Positions 49,539 to 56,914 of a DNA stretch of 64,000 bases are shown piece after piece. Source of the stretch: DASXRA01 sp036506155 (lineage in GTDB: Bacteria > Actinomycetota > Actinomycetes > Mycobacteriales > Jatrophihabitantaceae); NCBI GenBank assembly GCA_036506155.1, contig DASXSF010000080.1, forward strand, positions 124,001 through 188,000. Reading direction: 5' to 3'. Position numbers and translations under genes: made by a program. The notes beneath the pieces were generated by a model. That model saw nothing but the letters and a program-made list of their open reading frames with translations. It did no database searches and was not told the DNA's origin. How positions within the stretch are numbered: position 1 is the first letter of the stretch; each line of letters starts with the position of its first letter.

Positions 49539-51038
49539 TTACCCCCCGGTAGTCGCCCAGGTCCGCTCCAGCGACAGCGTCACCTGAGCCTGGGCACCGG
49601 TTTGCCCGTCGTCGCGGGCGCGGAGTTCAAGCGAACCTCGCAATTCGGTCGCGACCAGCGTGCGCACGATCTGAAGGCCGAGGCGGTCGCCGTGGTCGGG
49701 CGTGAACCCTGGCGGCAGGCCCACCCCGTCGTCGCTCACGGTCACGGTCATCCGCGCGCGTGAGCGCAACGCGCCCACATCGACTGTGCCGCCCTCCCGG
49801 CCCGGGAAGGCATGCTCTACGGCGTTCTGCACCAATTCGGTCAGCACCAGCACCAGCGCGGTTGCGGTCTCTCCCGGGATCTCGCCGAACGTCCCGGTCC
49901 GTCGTAACCGCAGTCTGCCTGCCGACCCCGCCACGTCCGCCAGCATGTCCAGGAGTCGGTCGACGACCTCGTCGAATTCGACCACCTCGTCCACCGACAC
50001 CGACAGCGTGTCGTGAACGAGCGCAATCGAGCTGATCCGCCGCATCGACTCCTCGAGCGCGGTGCGCGCCTCGGGCAGGGAGACCCGCCGCGCCTGAAGC
50101 CGTAGCAATGCCGCCACCGTCTGGAGGTTGTTCTTGACACGATGGTGGATCTCGCGGATCGTCGCGTCCTTGCTCATAAGCTGCCGGTCGCGGTTACGAA
50201 CCTCAGTTACGTCCTGCATCAGAATGAGCGCACCGAGCACCTCCCCGCGCGGATGCAGCGGCAGCGCCTTGAACGCGACGGTCGCGCCGCCGCCGTCGAC
50301 TTCCAGACCGATCGGGTTCCCGCCGTCGATGGCGTGCTGGACCGCCTGGGCCAGATCGCTGGCGTCGAATGGGTCGTCGGCCACCGTACTGGTCAGCATG
50401 TCGATCGGTTCGCCGAGGACGTTGCCGCTGACGCCCATGCGACGGAACGCCGAGAGCGCATTCGGGCTCGCGTAGAGGATCGTGCCGTCGCGCTCGACGC
50501 GCAGCAGCCCGTCCCCGACGCGCGGCCCGGCGCCCTCCTCGGACTCCGCTGCCGGGCCGGGGAACGTGCCGTCGGCCACCATCGCGGCGAGATCTGCGGC
50601 GCTTTGCAGGTACACCAGCTCGAGCTGACTCGGGCTGCGCACGCTGGCCAGATTGCTGTCCCGGCCCAGCACAGCGATCACGTCGCCGTCAGCGCGCACC
50701 GGTATTGCCTCGCGACGGATCGGCAGGTCGCCGTCCCAGTCCGGGTCGGCTTCCCGATAGATGCGCCCCTCCGTCAACGCGATGCGCATCGGAGTCGCGC
50801 GGCCGCCCCGAATCCGGGCGCCCACCTGGTCATGCAGGTAAGCGGTCGGACCCGTGGTGGGCCGGCATTGTGCGGCGCACAAGAATGTGCCGTCCACCAC
50901 GGGAACCCACAGCAGTAGGTCGGAGAACGACAGGTCGGCGAGCAGTTGCCATTCCCCCACGAGTCGCTGCAGGTGGCTGACCTGGCCGTCGTCGAGGGAC
51001 GTGCGGGCGGCGAGCAGATCGGAGAGCGCTGACATCAC
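49539..51038 (-). CDS. pdtaS: PdtaS-type sensor histidine kinase
   Basis: The soluble 499-residue protein has an N-terminal H_kinase_N/GAF-like domain (1-155), a PAS domain (about 175-285), a HisKA_2 dimerisation segment with the phosphoacceptor block HHRVKNNLQ (298-306), and an ATPase domain (TELVQNAVEHAF, DDGVGLPPGF, LGLQIVRTL). Mycobacterial PdtaS signals to the RNA-binding antiterminator PdtaR and responds to nutrient and metal/NO cues. No PdtaR gene is in the window. It has no membrane segment. Gene order next to whiB1 and the sigma/anti-sigma pair is conserved. Confidence 0.93.
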   Translation of the reverse strand: MMSALSDLLAARTSLDDGQVSHLQRLVGEWQLLADLSFSDLLLWVPVVDGTFLCAAQCRPTTGPTAYLHDQVGARIRGGRATPMRIALTEGRIYREADPDWDGDLPIRREAIPVRADGDVIAVLGRDSNLASVRSPSQLELVYLQSAADLAAMVADGTFPGPAAESEEGAGPRVGDGLLRVERDGTILYASPNALSAFRRMGVSGNVLGEPIDMLTSTVADDPFDASDLAQAVQHAIDGGNPIGLEVDGGGATVAFKALPLHPRGEVLGALILMQDVTEVRNRDRQLMSKDATIREIHHRVKNNLQTVAALLRLQARRVSLPEARTALEESMRRISSIALVHDTLSVSVDEVVEFDEVVDRLLDMLADVAGSAGRLRLRRTGTFGEIPGETATALVLVLTELVQNAVEHAFPGREGGTVDVGALRSRARMTVTVSDDGVGLPPGFTPDHGDRLGLQIVRTLVATELRGSLELRARDDGQTGAQAQVTLSLERTWATTGG

Positions 51039-51072
51039 CGATCAGGGTATTCGGCGGCCTGATCGACGCCGA

Positions 51073-51363
51073 TCAGTCGGGGCGGTACTCGCTGTGCGCG
51101 GCCTCGATGGTGACCTCGGTGAGCCGCAGCCGGATGCGGGCACGCAGGCCGTCCGGGGCGATGTCGCCGCCGCAACAGCGGGCGACGAGCGACTTCACGT
51201 CCTGCTCGAGGCCGTACTGGCGCAGGCATGGTGCGCACTCGTCGAGGTGCTGACGGATCCGGTTCTTCACTGCAGGATCTGACTCGTCGTCGAGGTAGCT
51301 GAACACATCCTTGAGGACGTCGTCACAGTCGATACCGCCGGGGCCGAAGCCGAGTCCGGTCAT
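51073..51363 (-). CDS. rshA: Zinc-binding anti-sigma factor (RsrA/RshA type)
   Basis: The 96-residue protein has the ZAS motif H-x3-C-x2-C (His39, Cys43, Cys46 in HLDECAPC) plus an N-terminal Cys13 that completes zinc binding, and an extra CC pair (63-64). Disulfide stress oxidises these cysteines, expels zinc and frees the sigma factor. It is translated with its sigma factor, overlapping it by four bases (ATGA), giving equal amounts. Confidence 0.94.
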   Translation of the reverse strand: MTGLGFGPGGIDCDDVLKDVFSYLDDESDPAVKNRIRQHLDECAPCLRQYGLEQDVKSLVARCCGGDIAPDGLRARIRLRLTEVTIEAAHSEYRPD

Positions 51364-52106
51364 GATTCACCTCCGACCGCGGCTGTCGAGCCCGACGGGA
51401 CCAGACCGCGCTCGCGCGCGTAGTCGGCGAGCAACCGCTGCAGCTGGCGGCGTCCACGATGCAGGCGGGACATCACCGTCCCGATCGGCGTACCCATGAT
51501 CTCGGCGATCTCCTTGTACGCGAATCCCTCGACATCGGCGAGGTACACGGCCAGCCGGAAGTCTTCCGGCAGCGCCTGCAGCGCCTCCTTGACGTCGGAG
51601 TCGGGGAGGTGATCGAGCGCCTCCATCTCCGCCGAACGCAGTCCGTCGGAGGTGTGCGATTCAGCGCGCGCGAGTTGCCAGTCCTCGACGGTGTCGGTGT
51701 TGGCCTGCTGGGGTTGGCGCTGTCGCTTGCGGTAGCTGTTGATGAAGGTGTTCGTCAGAATCCGGTAGAGCCACGCCTTGAGGTTGGTGCCTTCCTGGAA
51801 CTGGTGGAATGCCGCGAATGCCTTGACGAAGGTCTCCTGCACGAGATCCTCGGCATCGGCCGGGTTGCGTGTCATGCGCATGGCCGCGGCGTAGAGCTGG
51901 TCGACGAAAGGCAGCGCATCGCGTTCGAATCGCTGCCGCCGCTCTTCGACCGTCTCTTCGGGCACCGGGCTCCTCTCTCCGTCTCCTACGGAGGATACGG
52001 CTCCGCCGGCGTCTCGCAGCGCCCGGACCGGCACGTCCACGGGCGGTTGCCACGCCGGCCAGTCACGTATGGTGTTCGCCCGCCGGACGGTTTCGAGCAC
52101 GACCAT
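51360..52106 (-). CDS. sigR: ECF sigma factor SigR/SigH, thiol-oxidative stress
   Basis: The frame of 248 residues has sigma-2 (ALRMTRNPADAEDLVQET-like: AMRMTRNPADAEDLVQETF), LKAWLYRILTNTFINSYRK, and sigma-4 (ALPEDFRLAVYLADVEGFAYKEIAEIMGTPIGTVMSRLHRGRRQL), almost identical to SigH/SigR. Two starts are supported: ATG 52106 behind AAGGGAAGGACG, and GTG 51965 behind GAGAGGAG (201 residues). In Streptomyces coelicolor SigR likewise has a longer, unstable form made after stress. A SigR-type promoter lies 30-55 bp upstream. It is released from RshA by disulfide stress and turns on thioredoxin and mycothiol genes. Confidence 0.95.
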   Translation of the reverse strand: MVVLETVRRANTIRDWPAWQPPVDVPVRALRDAGGAVSSVGDGERSPVPEETVEERRQRFERDALPFVDQLYAAAMRMTRNPADAEDLVQETFVKAFAAFHQFQEGTNLKAWLYRILTNTFINSYRKRQRQPQQANTDTVEDWQLARAESHTSDGLRSAEMEALDHLPDSDVKEALQALPEDFRLAVYLADVEGFAYKEIAEIMGTPIGTVMSRLHRGRRQLQRLLADYARERGLVPSGSTAAVGGES

Positions 52107-52132
52107 CGTCCTTCCCTTCGCCTACTCGAGAG

Positions 52133-52160
52133 AACCGGCGAGATCACCTGCCGCATTCCC
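52133..52160 (-). promoter_or_regulatory. SigR/SigH-type autoregulatory promoter
   Basis: Read on the minus strand, GGGAAT (52160-52155) is followed by 18 bases and GGTT (52136-52133), matching GGAAT-N18/19-GTT of SigR/SigH regulons. It would start mRNA near 52126, about 20 bases before the ATG at 52106. The plus-strand ybaK gene begins 14 bp beyond its other side. Confidence 0.7.
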
Positions 52161-52174
52161 GTACCGTCGCGCGC

Positions 52175-52648
52175 ATGGCGACCGGGACCCCTGCCACCGC
52201 GCTGCTGGCGCGTCAGAAGATCGCGCACACGCTTCACCCGTATCCGCACGATCCGCGGGCGGACAGCTACGGCGAGGAGGCAGCCGCCGCGCTGGGTGTG
52301 GATGCGGCGCGACTGTTCAAGACCCTCATCGCCTCGATCGACGGGCGCCTGGTATGCGCGGTAGTGCCCGTGTCCGGCCGGCTCGATCTCAAGGCGCTCG
52401 CCGCGGCGACCGGCGGCAAGCGTGCGGTGATGGCCGACGCTGCCGCGGCGCAGCGCGCGACCGGCTATGTCCTCGGCGGGATATCGCCTCTTGGGCACAA
52501 GACCCGGCTGCCCGTCGTGGTGGACGACTCCGCGGAGGGGTTCCGGTCTGTATTCGTATCGGCCGGCAGGCGAGGCCTGCAGGTCGAGCTTGCACCCGGC
52601 GACCTGGTGCGGCTGACCGCCGCCACCACGGCGGCGATCGCGACGTGA
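52175..52648 (+). CDS. ybaK: YbaK/EbsC-type aminoacyl-tRNA deacylase
   Basis: The 157-residue protein matches the Cys-tRNA(Pro) deacylase family: IAHTLHPYPHDP, YGEEAAAALGVDAARLFKTLIA with the catalytic-type Lys, and YVLGGISPLGHKTRLPVVVDDSA. It clears cysteine misloaded on tRNA-Pro. It is divergent from sigR, close to the SigR-type promoter. The next gene starts 14 bases after its stop. Confidence 0.93.
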   Translation: MATGTPATALLARQKIAHTLHPYPHDPRADSYGEEAAAALGVDAARLFKTLIASIDGRLVCAVVPVSGRLDLKALAAATGGKRAVMADAAAAQRATGYVLGGISPLGHKTRLPVVVDDSAEGFRSVFVSAGRRGLQVELAPGDLVRLTAATTAAIAT

Positions 52649-52662
52649 GAGCATCCGATGCC

Positions 52663-53217
52663 ATGACGACCCCGTTCGCGATCGAGCACACCGACATCGA
52701 CGGGCTGCTCGTCATCCGGATGAAGCAGATCGGCGACGAGCGCGGCACGATCCGGGAATTGTTCCGCACCAGCGCCTTCGCCGACGCCGGCGTCGCGGCC
52801 GGCCCGTGGTTACAGGTCAACGCCACGGAGACGAATCAGGGAGCGATCCGGGGTCTGCACGGGGAGGCAATGACCAAGCTGGTCGCCATCGTGCACGGCG
52901 AGGCGTTGGGCGGATACGTCGACGTGCGGACCGGTTCGCCCAGCCGCGGCAAGGTGGTCACCGTGCCGCTCGTCAAAGGCACCCAGGTGCTCGTCCCGGC
53001 CGGTGTCTGCAACGGCTTCCAGTCGATCAGCCCGGGCACGTCGCAGTATCTGTACTGCTTCGACGCGGAGTGGGTGCCGGGCATGCCTGGGGTGGCGGTC
53101 AACCCGCTCGACCCGGACCTCGGCATCGTCTGGCCACTGCCCGTTGATGTCACCGACCGGAGGCGGCTCTCGGTGAAGGACGCGGCGCTACCGCGGCTGC
53201 GGGACGTGCTCGGCTAG
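52663..53217 (+). CDS. dTDP-4-dehydrorhamnose 3,5-epimerase-like cupin
   Basis: The 184-residue protein has the RmlC cupin sequence: DERGTIRELFRTSAF, QVNATETNQGAIRGLHGEAMTKLVAIVHGEA, YVDVRTGSPSRGKVV, LVPAGVCNGFQSISPGTSQYLYCFDAEW. His in GLHGE fits the catalytic base. RmlC makes dTDP-L-rhamnose for cell-wall or surface sugars, but no other rhamnose gene is nearby, so another nucleotide-sugar epimerase is possible. The end overlaps the convergent hydrolase by 30 bp. Confidence 0.88.
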   Translation: MTTPFAIEHTDIDGLLVIRMKQIGDERGTIRELFRTSAFADAGVAAGPWLQVNATETNQGAIRGLHGEAMTKLVAIVHGEALGGYVDVRTGSPSRGKVVTVPLVKGTQVLVPAGVCNGFQSISPGTSQYLYCFDAEWVPGMPGVAVNPLDPDLGIVWPLPVDVTDRRRLSVKDAALPRLRDVLG

Positions 53218-53802
53218 AAACCTGCCTACCGCGCCCGCTACGGCGCGTGGGTCCTTCTTGAGCGCGTGGGTGTCGCCCGGGATGACGACGAGTTCGCGCC
53301 GCGGATCGGGCGGCGGCATCCCGAACGCGTCGCGGTCGCCCTGTACGACCAGTACCGGCACGGTCGGCGCGTCCAGCTCGGAAAGCCGGCTGCGCTCGGG
53401 CTTGCCGGGTGGATGCAGCGGAAACGCGAGCGCGACGACGGCAATGGCCCGCGATGCGGCAGCCGTGCGACACGCGACGCGGGCGCCGCTGGACCGTCCA
53501 CAGTGGACTGCGGGCAGCTCCCCGAGTTGCTCCTGCAGTGCACCGGTCGCCACGAGCCACGCCTCGTCCAGACGGGGCCCCGGGGGCGGTGTGCGGCGCC
53601 CGGCCACGCGGTACGGCTGGGTGATGCGGGCCACGACGTAATGGGCGGCGAGCGCACCGTCGCGCGCGGCACGCACGTCGGTGCTGTCGACTCCGCCTCC
53701 GGCGCCGTGCCCGGCGAAGAACACCCCGACCGGATCGCCGGCGGGGCGGTCGATGTCGGCCCAGGCCGGTCCCGCGGGCGTCTCGATCTCGACGCGCGTC
53801 AC
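53188..53802 (-). CDS. Alpha/beta-hydrolase of the KANL3/Tex30-like family
   Basis: The product from GTG 53802 is 204 residues: VGVFFAGHGAGGGVDS (oxyanion region), the nucleophile-elbow-like GRSSGARVACRTAA, VVALAFPLHPPGKPERSR, VLVVQGDRDAFG (acid) and VVIPGDTHALKK (His). These fit the small KANL3/Tex30-type alpha/beta hydrolases, which have no settled substrate. It follows the nitroreductase gene by 11 bp on the same strand. The longer open frame upstream runs through that gene in another frame and is not real. Confidence 0.82.
   Translation of the reverse strand: MTRVEIETPAGPAWADIDRPAGDPVGVFFAGHGAGGGVDSTDVRAARDGALAAHYVVARITQPYRVAGRRTPPPGPRLDEAWLVATGALQEQLGELPAVHCGRSSGARVACRTAAASRAIAVVALAFPLHPPGKPERSRLSELDAPTVPVLVVQGDRDAFGMPPPDPRRELVVIPGDTHALKKDPRAVAGAVGRFLAEHVPQPR
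53492..53508. repeat. 17-bp palindromic motif GACCGTCCACWGTGGAC, copy 3 (inside hydrolase)
   Basis: Third copy, identical to the intergenic copy at 29248. On the coding strand it encodes VHCGRS, next to the nucleophile elbow of the hydrolase, so chance under coding constraint is possible. Confidence 0.35.
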
Positions 53803-53813
53803 GAGAAGGCAGC

Positions 53814-54362
53814 CTACGGTTCCACGGGCCACTCGATGTCGGTCATCGGCCGCCGCAGCCGCGAGTTGTCGCCGGCCGGGCCTGCTCCGGCGCGGCCGAA
53901 GGCCGTCATCGTAGTGACCTCCCAATGCGCAGGCACGTCGAACTCGGCCGCCAGGCCGGCTCGGTCGAAAGCACGGAACTGCCGAGCGAACAGGCCCAGC
54001 GCCTGGGCCTGAAACGTCATGTGCGCGACCGCCTGGCCGAGGTCGTAGAGCGCGAACTCGGAGTAGTCCCAGTCGGTGTCTTCGACGAAGCGATGACACA
54101 GGTTGGCGATGAGCATGCTGGCGGTCGATGCCCACGGAGCGGAGCTGCCGGTCAGATGCCGCACCAGACGGGCGTGCACCGGCTCGCCGCGCCGGCCGAC
54201 GATGAACGCCCACGGCTGGGAGTTGCCGGCGGACGGCGCCCAGCGCGCGGCCTCGAGAATCGTCGTCACTTCCGACGGCGTCGCGTCATAGGACGTGTCG
54301 TACGTCGTCGGACTCCACCGACCGGCCAGGAGCGGATGCAGGAGCACCTCGGGCTCGTCCAC
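53814..54362 (-). CDS. Nitroreductase-family FMN protein
   Basis: The 182-residue protein has RWSPTTYDTSYDATPSEVTTILEAARWAPSAGNSQPWAFIVGRRG, the FMN-binding start of the family, and DYSEFALYDLGQAVAHMTFQAQALGLFARQF in the middle. Such enzymes reduce nitroaromatics, quinones or other substrates with NAD(P)H. GTG 54362 is the start. It lies between the Lrp regulator and the hydrolase on the same strand, about 30 bp after the former. Confidence 0.92.
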   Translation of the reverse strand: MDEPEVLLHPLLAGRWSPTTYDTSYDATPSEVTTILEAARWAPSAGNSQPWAFIVGRRGEPVHARLVRHLTGSSAPWASTASMLIANLCHRFVEDTDWDYSEFALYDLGQAVAHMTFQAQALGLFARQFRAFDRAGLAAEFDVPAHWEVTTMTAFGRAGAGPAGDNSRLRRPMTDIEWPVEP

Positions 54363-54392
54363 GACCCGAGCGTGCCACCTCTGCGCACTCGG

Positions 54393-54851
54393 TCACGCGA
54401 ATACGGGCACCGGCCGGTCGTTCACGACATGCTTCATGACGAGCGTGGAGGTCAGCCGCTGCACGCCGGGCAGGGCGGCCAGGGTGTCGTCCTCGAGGTT
54501 CGCATAGGCGTTGAGGTCGGCGGTCACGACGCGCAGCAGGTAGTCGGGATCGCCGAACAGCCGTTGGGCCTGCACCACGTTAGGTATGCGGCTCAGGGCG
54601 TCCTCGAAGCCGAGCAGTGTGTCGCGATCCTCCTGACGCATCGTGACGAACACCAGCGCCTCGAACGCCAGCCCGACCGACTCGCGGTCGACCACCGCGC
54701 GGTAGCCGGTGATCACGCCGCTGCGTTCGAGTTCACGCACCCTCCGATGGCACGGGGACAGGCTGAGCCCGACCTTGCCGGCGAGCTCGGTGATGGTGAG
54801 CCGCCCATCCTCCTGCAGCGCCGCAAGAATCTGCCGGTCGATGCGATCCAT
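54393..54851 (-). CDS. Lrp/AsnC-family regulator
   Basis: The 152-residue protein has the Lrp helix-turn-helix (MDRIDRQILAALQEDGRLTITELAGKVGLSLSPCHRRVRELERSGVI) and the RAM ligand domain (FVTMRQEDRDTLLGFEDALSRIPNVVQAQRLFGDPDYLLRVVTADL). ATG 54851 is the family start; the longer frame crosses the divergent gene. It is divergent from an M20 peptidase, so amino-acid or peptide breakdown is a plausible regulon. GCAGAAG/CTTCTGC arms flank the 82-bp gap. Confidence 0.93.
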   Translation of the reverse strand: MDRIDRQILAALQEDGRLTITELAGKVGLSLSPCHRRVRELERSGVITGYRAVVDRESVGLAFEALVFVTMRQEDRDTLLGFEDALSRIPNVVQAQRLFGDPDYLLRVVTADLNAYANLEDDTLAALPGVQRLTSTLVMKHVVNDRPVPVFA

Positions 54852-54933
54852 ACGCAGAAGTCTTCCACGCAATGGCCCTCTCCGCGCCGAATTTAGGACC
54901 ACCTTCTGCCTTGTCCGCAATAGTCTCTGTTCC

Positions 54934-56103
54934 ATGACGGACGTCGTGGACTGGCTGGAACGCCGGGCGGACGAGATGGCCGAGCTGCTGATCGGTCTGG
55001 TGGCCCGCGAGACGGAGAACCCGCCCGGGCGGTGTCTCGCCGACTGCGCGGACCTGCTGGGTGTGGCAATGGACCGGCTCGGCCTCGGACCCGAGATTCT
55101 CGAGCTGGCGCCGGGCGGCACACTCACCGAGCCGCGCATCGTGCGCGGTGCGGCCGGCGGTGGTGAGCCGGTCGTCTACTTCCACGGGCATTTCGACGTC
55201 GTCCCCGCGCAGGACCCGGCCCAGTTCCGCGCCGTACGTCGCGACGGGGTGATCACCGGCCGGGGCACGGCGGACATGAAGGGCGGGATCGTCAGCATGC
55301 TCTACGGCGCTGCGGCTGCCCGCGAGCTCGGCCTGCTCGGCCGCGGCCGCATCGTCATCCACCTGGTCTGCGACGAGGAGACCGGCAGCTCGGTCGGCTC
55401 CGGCCAGCTGGGCGAGCGCAACCTGATCGACCCGAACGCGGTCGCCATGCTGACCGCCGAGCAGAGCGGCGAGGTCATCTGGAACGCCGCCAAGGGTGCG
55501 CTTTCGCTGCGCGTGGACGTCCACGGCCGCCCGGCGCACGTCGGGCAGGCGGTCGAGGGCGTCAACTCCTTCCTGCACATGCTCAAGGTGGCCGCACCGC
55601 TTTCCGACTACGCGCGGGAGATGAGCGAGCGCGGCTCGATGATCGTGGTGGGTGGCCGGTCCGGTGGCGGCTCCAACTTCAACGTCGTACCTGAGCGGAC
55701 CTGGTTCACCGTCGACGGGCGGTTCAACCCTCACGTGGATCTGGAGGACGAACTCAAGCGCATTACCGCCATCGTCAGCGACGCCGCCCGTATCGCCGGC
55801 GCCGACATTTCCGTCGAGGTGTCCCAGCTCGCGCCATCTGCCGCCACCTCGGCCAGCCATCCGGCAGCTGCCCTACTCGCCCGCTGCGTCGCCGACGTGA
55901 CTGGACACCCGGCCCGGTTCGAGCTATGTGCCGGATGCCTGGATACGCGCTGGTACGCCCAGCTCGGCATCCCGTCGTTCGGGTTCGGGCCCGGCCGCTT
56001 CGAGGTCTCGCACGGCCCGAACGAGTACGTGGACGAGGCGGCGCTGCGCCGCGTCGCCGCCGTCTACGCCCGCTACGCAGCCGAACTGCTGGCCGCCCAG
56101 TAA
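54934..56103 (+). CDS. M20-family metallopeptidase/deacylase (ArgE/DapE-like)
   Basis: The 389-residue enzyme has the M20 zinc set: YFHGHFDVVPAQD (His, Asp), ITGRGTADMKGGIVSM, CDEETGS (Glu base) and a C-terminal SHGPNEYVDE (His). Between them lies the dimerisation domain (GALSLRVDVHGRPAHVGQAVEGVNS). Members hydrolyse N-acyl amino acids, dipeptides or succinyl-diaminopimelate; sequence does not separate these. No DAP or arginine gene is nearby. ATG 54934 is the likely start. Confidence 0.9.
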   Translation: MTDVVDWLERRADEMAELLIGLVARETENPPGRCLADCADLLGVAMDRLGLGPEILELAPGGTLTEPRIVRGAAGGGEPVVYFHGHFDVVPAQDPAQFRAVRRDGVITGRGTADMKGGIVSMLYGAAAARELGLLGRGRIVIHLVCDEETGSSVGSGQLGERNLIDPNAVAMLTAEQSGEVIWNAAKGALSLRVDVHGRPAHVGQAVEGVNSFLHMLKVAAPLSDYAREMSERGSMIVVGGRSGGGSNFNVVPERTWFTVDGRFNPHVDLEDELKRITAIVSDAARIAGADISVEVSQLAPSAATSASHPAAALLARCVADVTGHPARFELCAGCLDTRWYAQLGIPSFGFGPGRFEVSHGPNEYVDEAALRRVAAVYARYAAELLAAQ

Positions 56104-56128
56104 CACCTGCACGCGGCAGACTGGTGGT

Positions 56129-56881
56129 ATGTGTGGCCGCTACGTCAACGTCGCATCGACGTCCGACCTGACCGACGAGTTCGACGTCGAAGAAGTAGTC
56201 GGTGACGACCCGGGGCCCTCGTGGAACATTGCTCCCACCGATCCTGTCCGAGCTGTCATGCGCAGGCGACCCGCACGCAGCGACGAGGATGCAGCGGAGG
56301 TGACGCAGCTCCGCACGGTCAAGTGGGGGCTCGTACCGAACTGGAGCAGGACACCTTCAGGCGGCCCAAAGATGATCAACGCGCGTATCGAAACCGTGAC
56401 CACGAAGCCCGCGTTCAAGACCGCAGCTGCCCGCCGGCGGTGTCTGCTGCCGTCCCTCGGCTACTACGAATGGCAGAAGACCGACCACGGCAAGGTGCCC
56501 TACTTCCTGCACGACCCCGACGGTCAGCTACTCGCGATGGCCGGACTGTACGAGCTGTGGCGCGACCCGGCGCTGGCTGATGACGACCCGAAGCGCTGGC
56601 TCTGGACCTGCACCGTGATCACCCAGCAGGCGCCCGACCTGCTCGGGCAGATCCACGACCGCAACCCGGTGGTCGTACCGCCCGAACTGCGCGATCAATG
56701 GCTGGACTGCTCGAGCGAGGATGCAGCCGTCGCGCAACGCATTCTCGACGAGATCCCGCCGGCAGGACTGGACCCGTACGTGGTGTCGTCCGCGGTGGGA
56801 AACGTGAAGAACAACGGTCCCGAGCTGATCGAGCCGGTCGACCCGGCGCTACGACCGCAGCAGGAGCGGCTTGACCTGTGA
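56129..56881 (+). CDS. SRAP (YedK/HMCES) abasic-site DNA-protein crosslink protein
   Basis: The 250-residue protein begins MCGRYVNVA, with Cys2 exposed by Met removal to react with abasic sites in single-stranded DNA. Other family motifs: PSWNIAPTDPV, VKWGLVPNWS, INARIETVTTKPAFK, RCLLPSLGYYEWQ (Glu), and a late His (HDRNPVVVPP). It protects stalled replication forks. It precedes aroA, as I recall from mycobacteria (Rv3226c near aroA). Confidence 0.95.
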   Translation: MCGRYVNVASTSDLTDEFDVEEVVGDDPGPSWNIAPTDPVRAVMRRRPARSDEDAAEVTQLRTVKWGLVPNWSRTPSGGPKMINARIETVTTKPAFKTAAARRRCLLPSLGYYEWQKTDHGKVPYFLHDPDGQLLAMAGLYELWRDPALADDDPKRWLWTCTVITQQAPDLLGQIHDRNPVVVPPELRDQWLDCSSEDAAVAQRILDEIPPAGLDPYVVSSAVGNVKNNGPELIEPVDPALRPQQERLDL

Positions 56882-56914
56882 CGTCGCCGTTGCCGCATCC
56901 GGCAGACTGAGCAT

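Noticed and set aside
54733..55860. 375-codon minus-strand frame opposite the M20 peptidase
   Set aside because: Antisense shadow; the plus-strand frame has all metal-binding motifs of the family.
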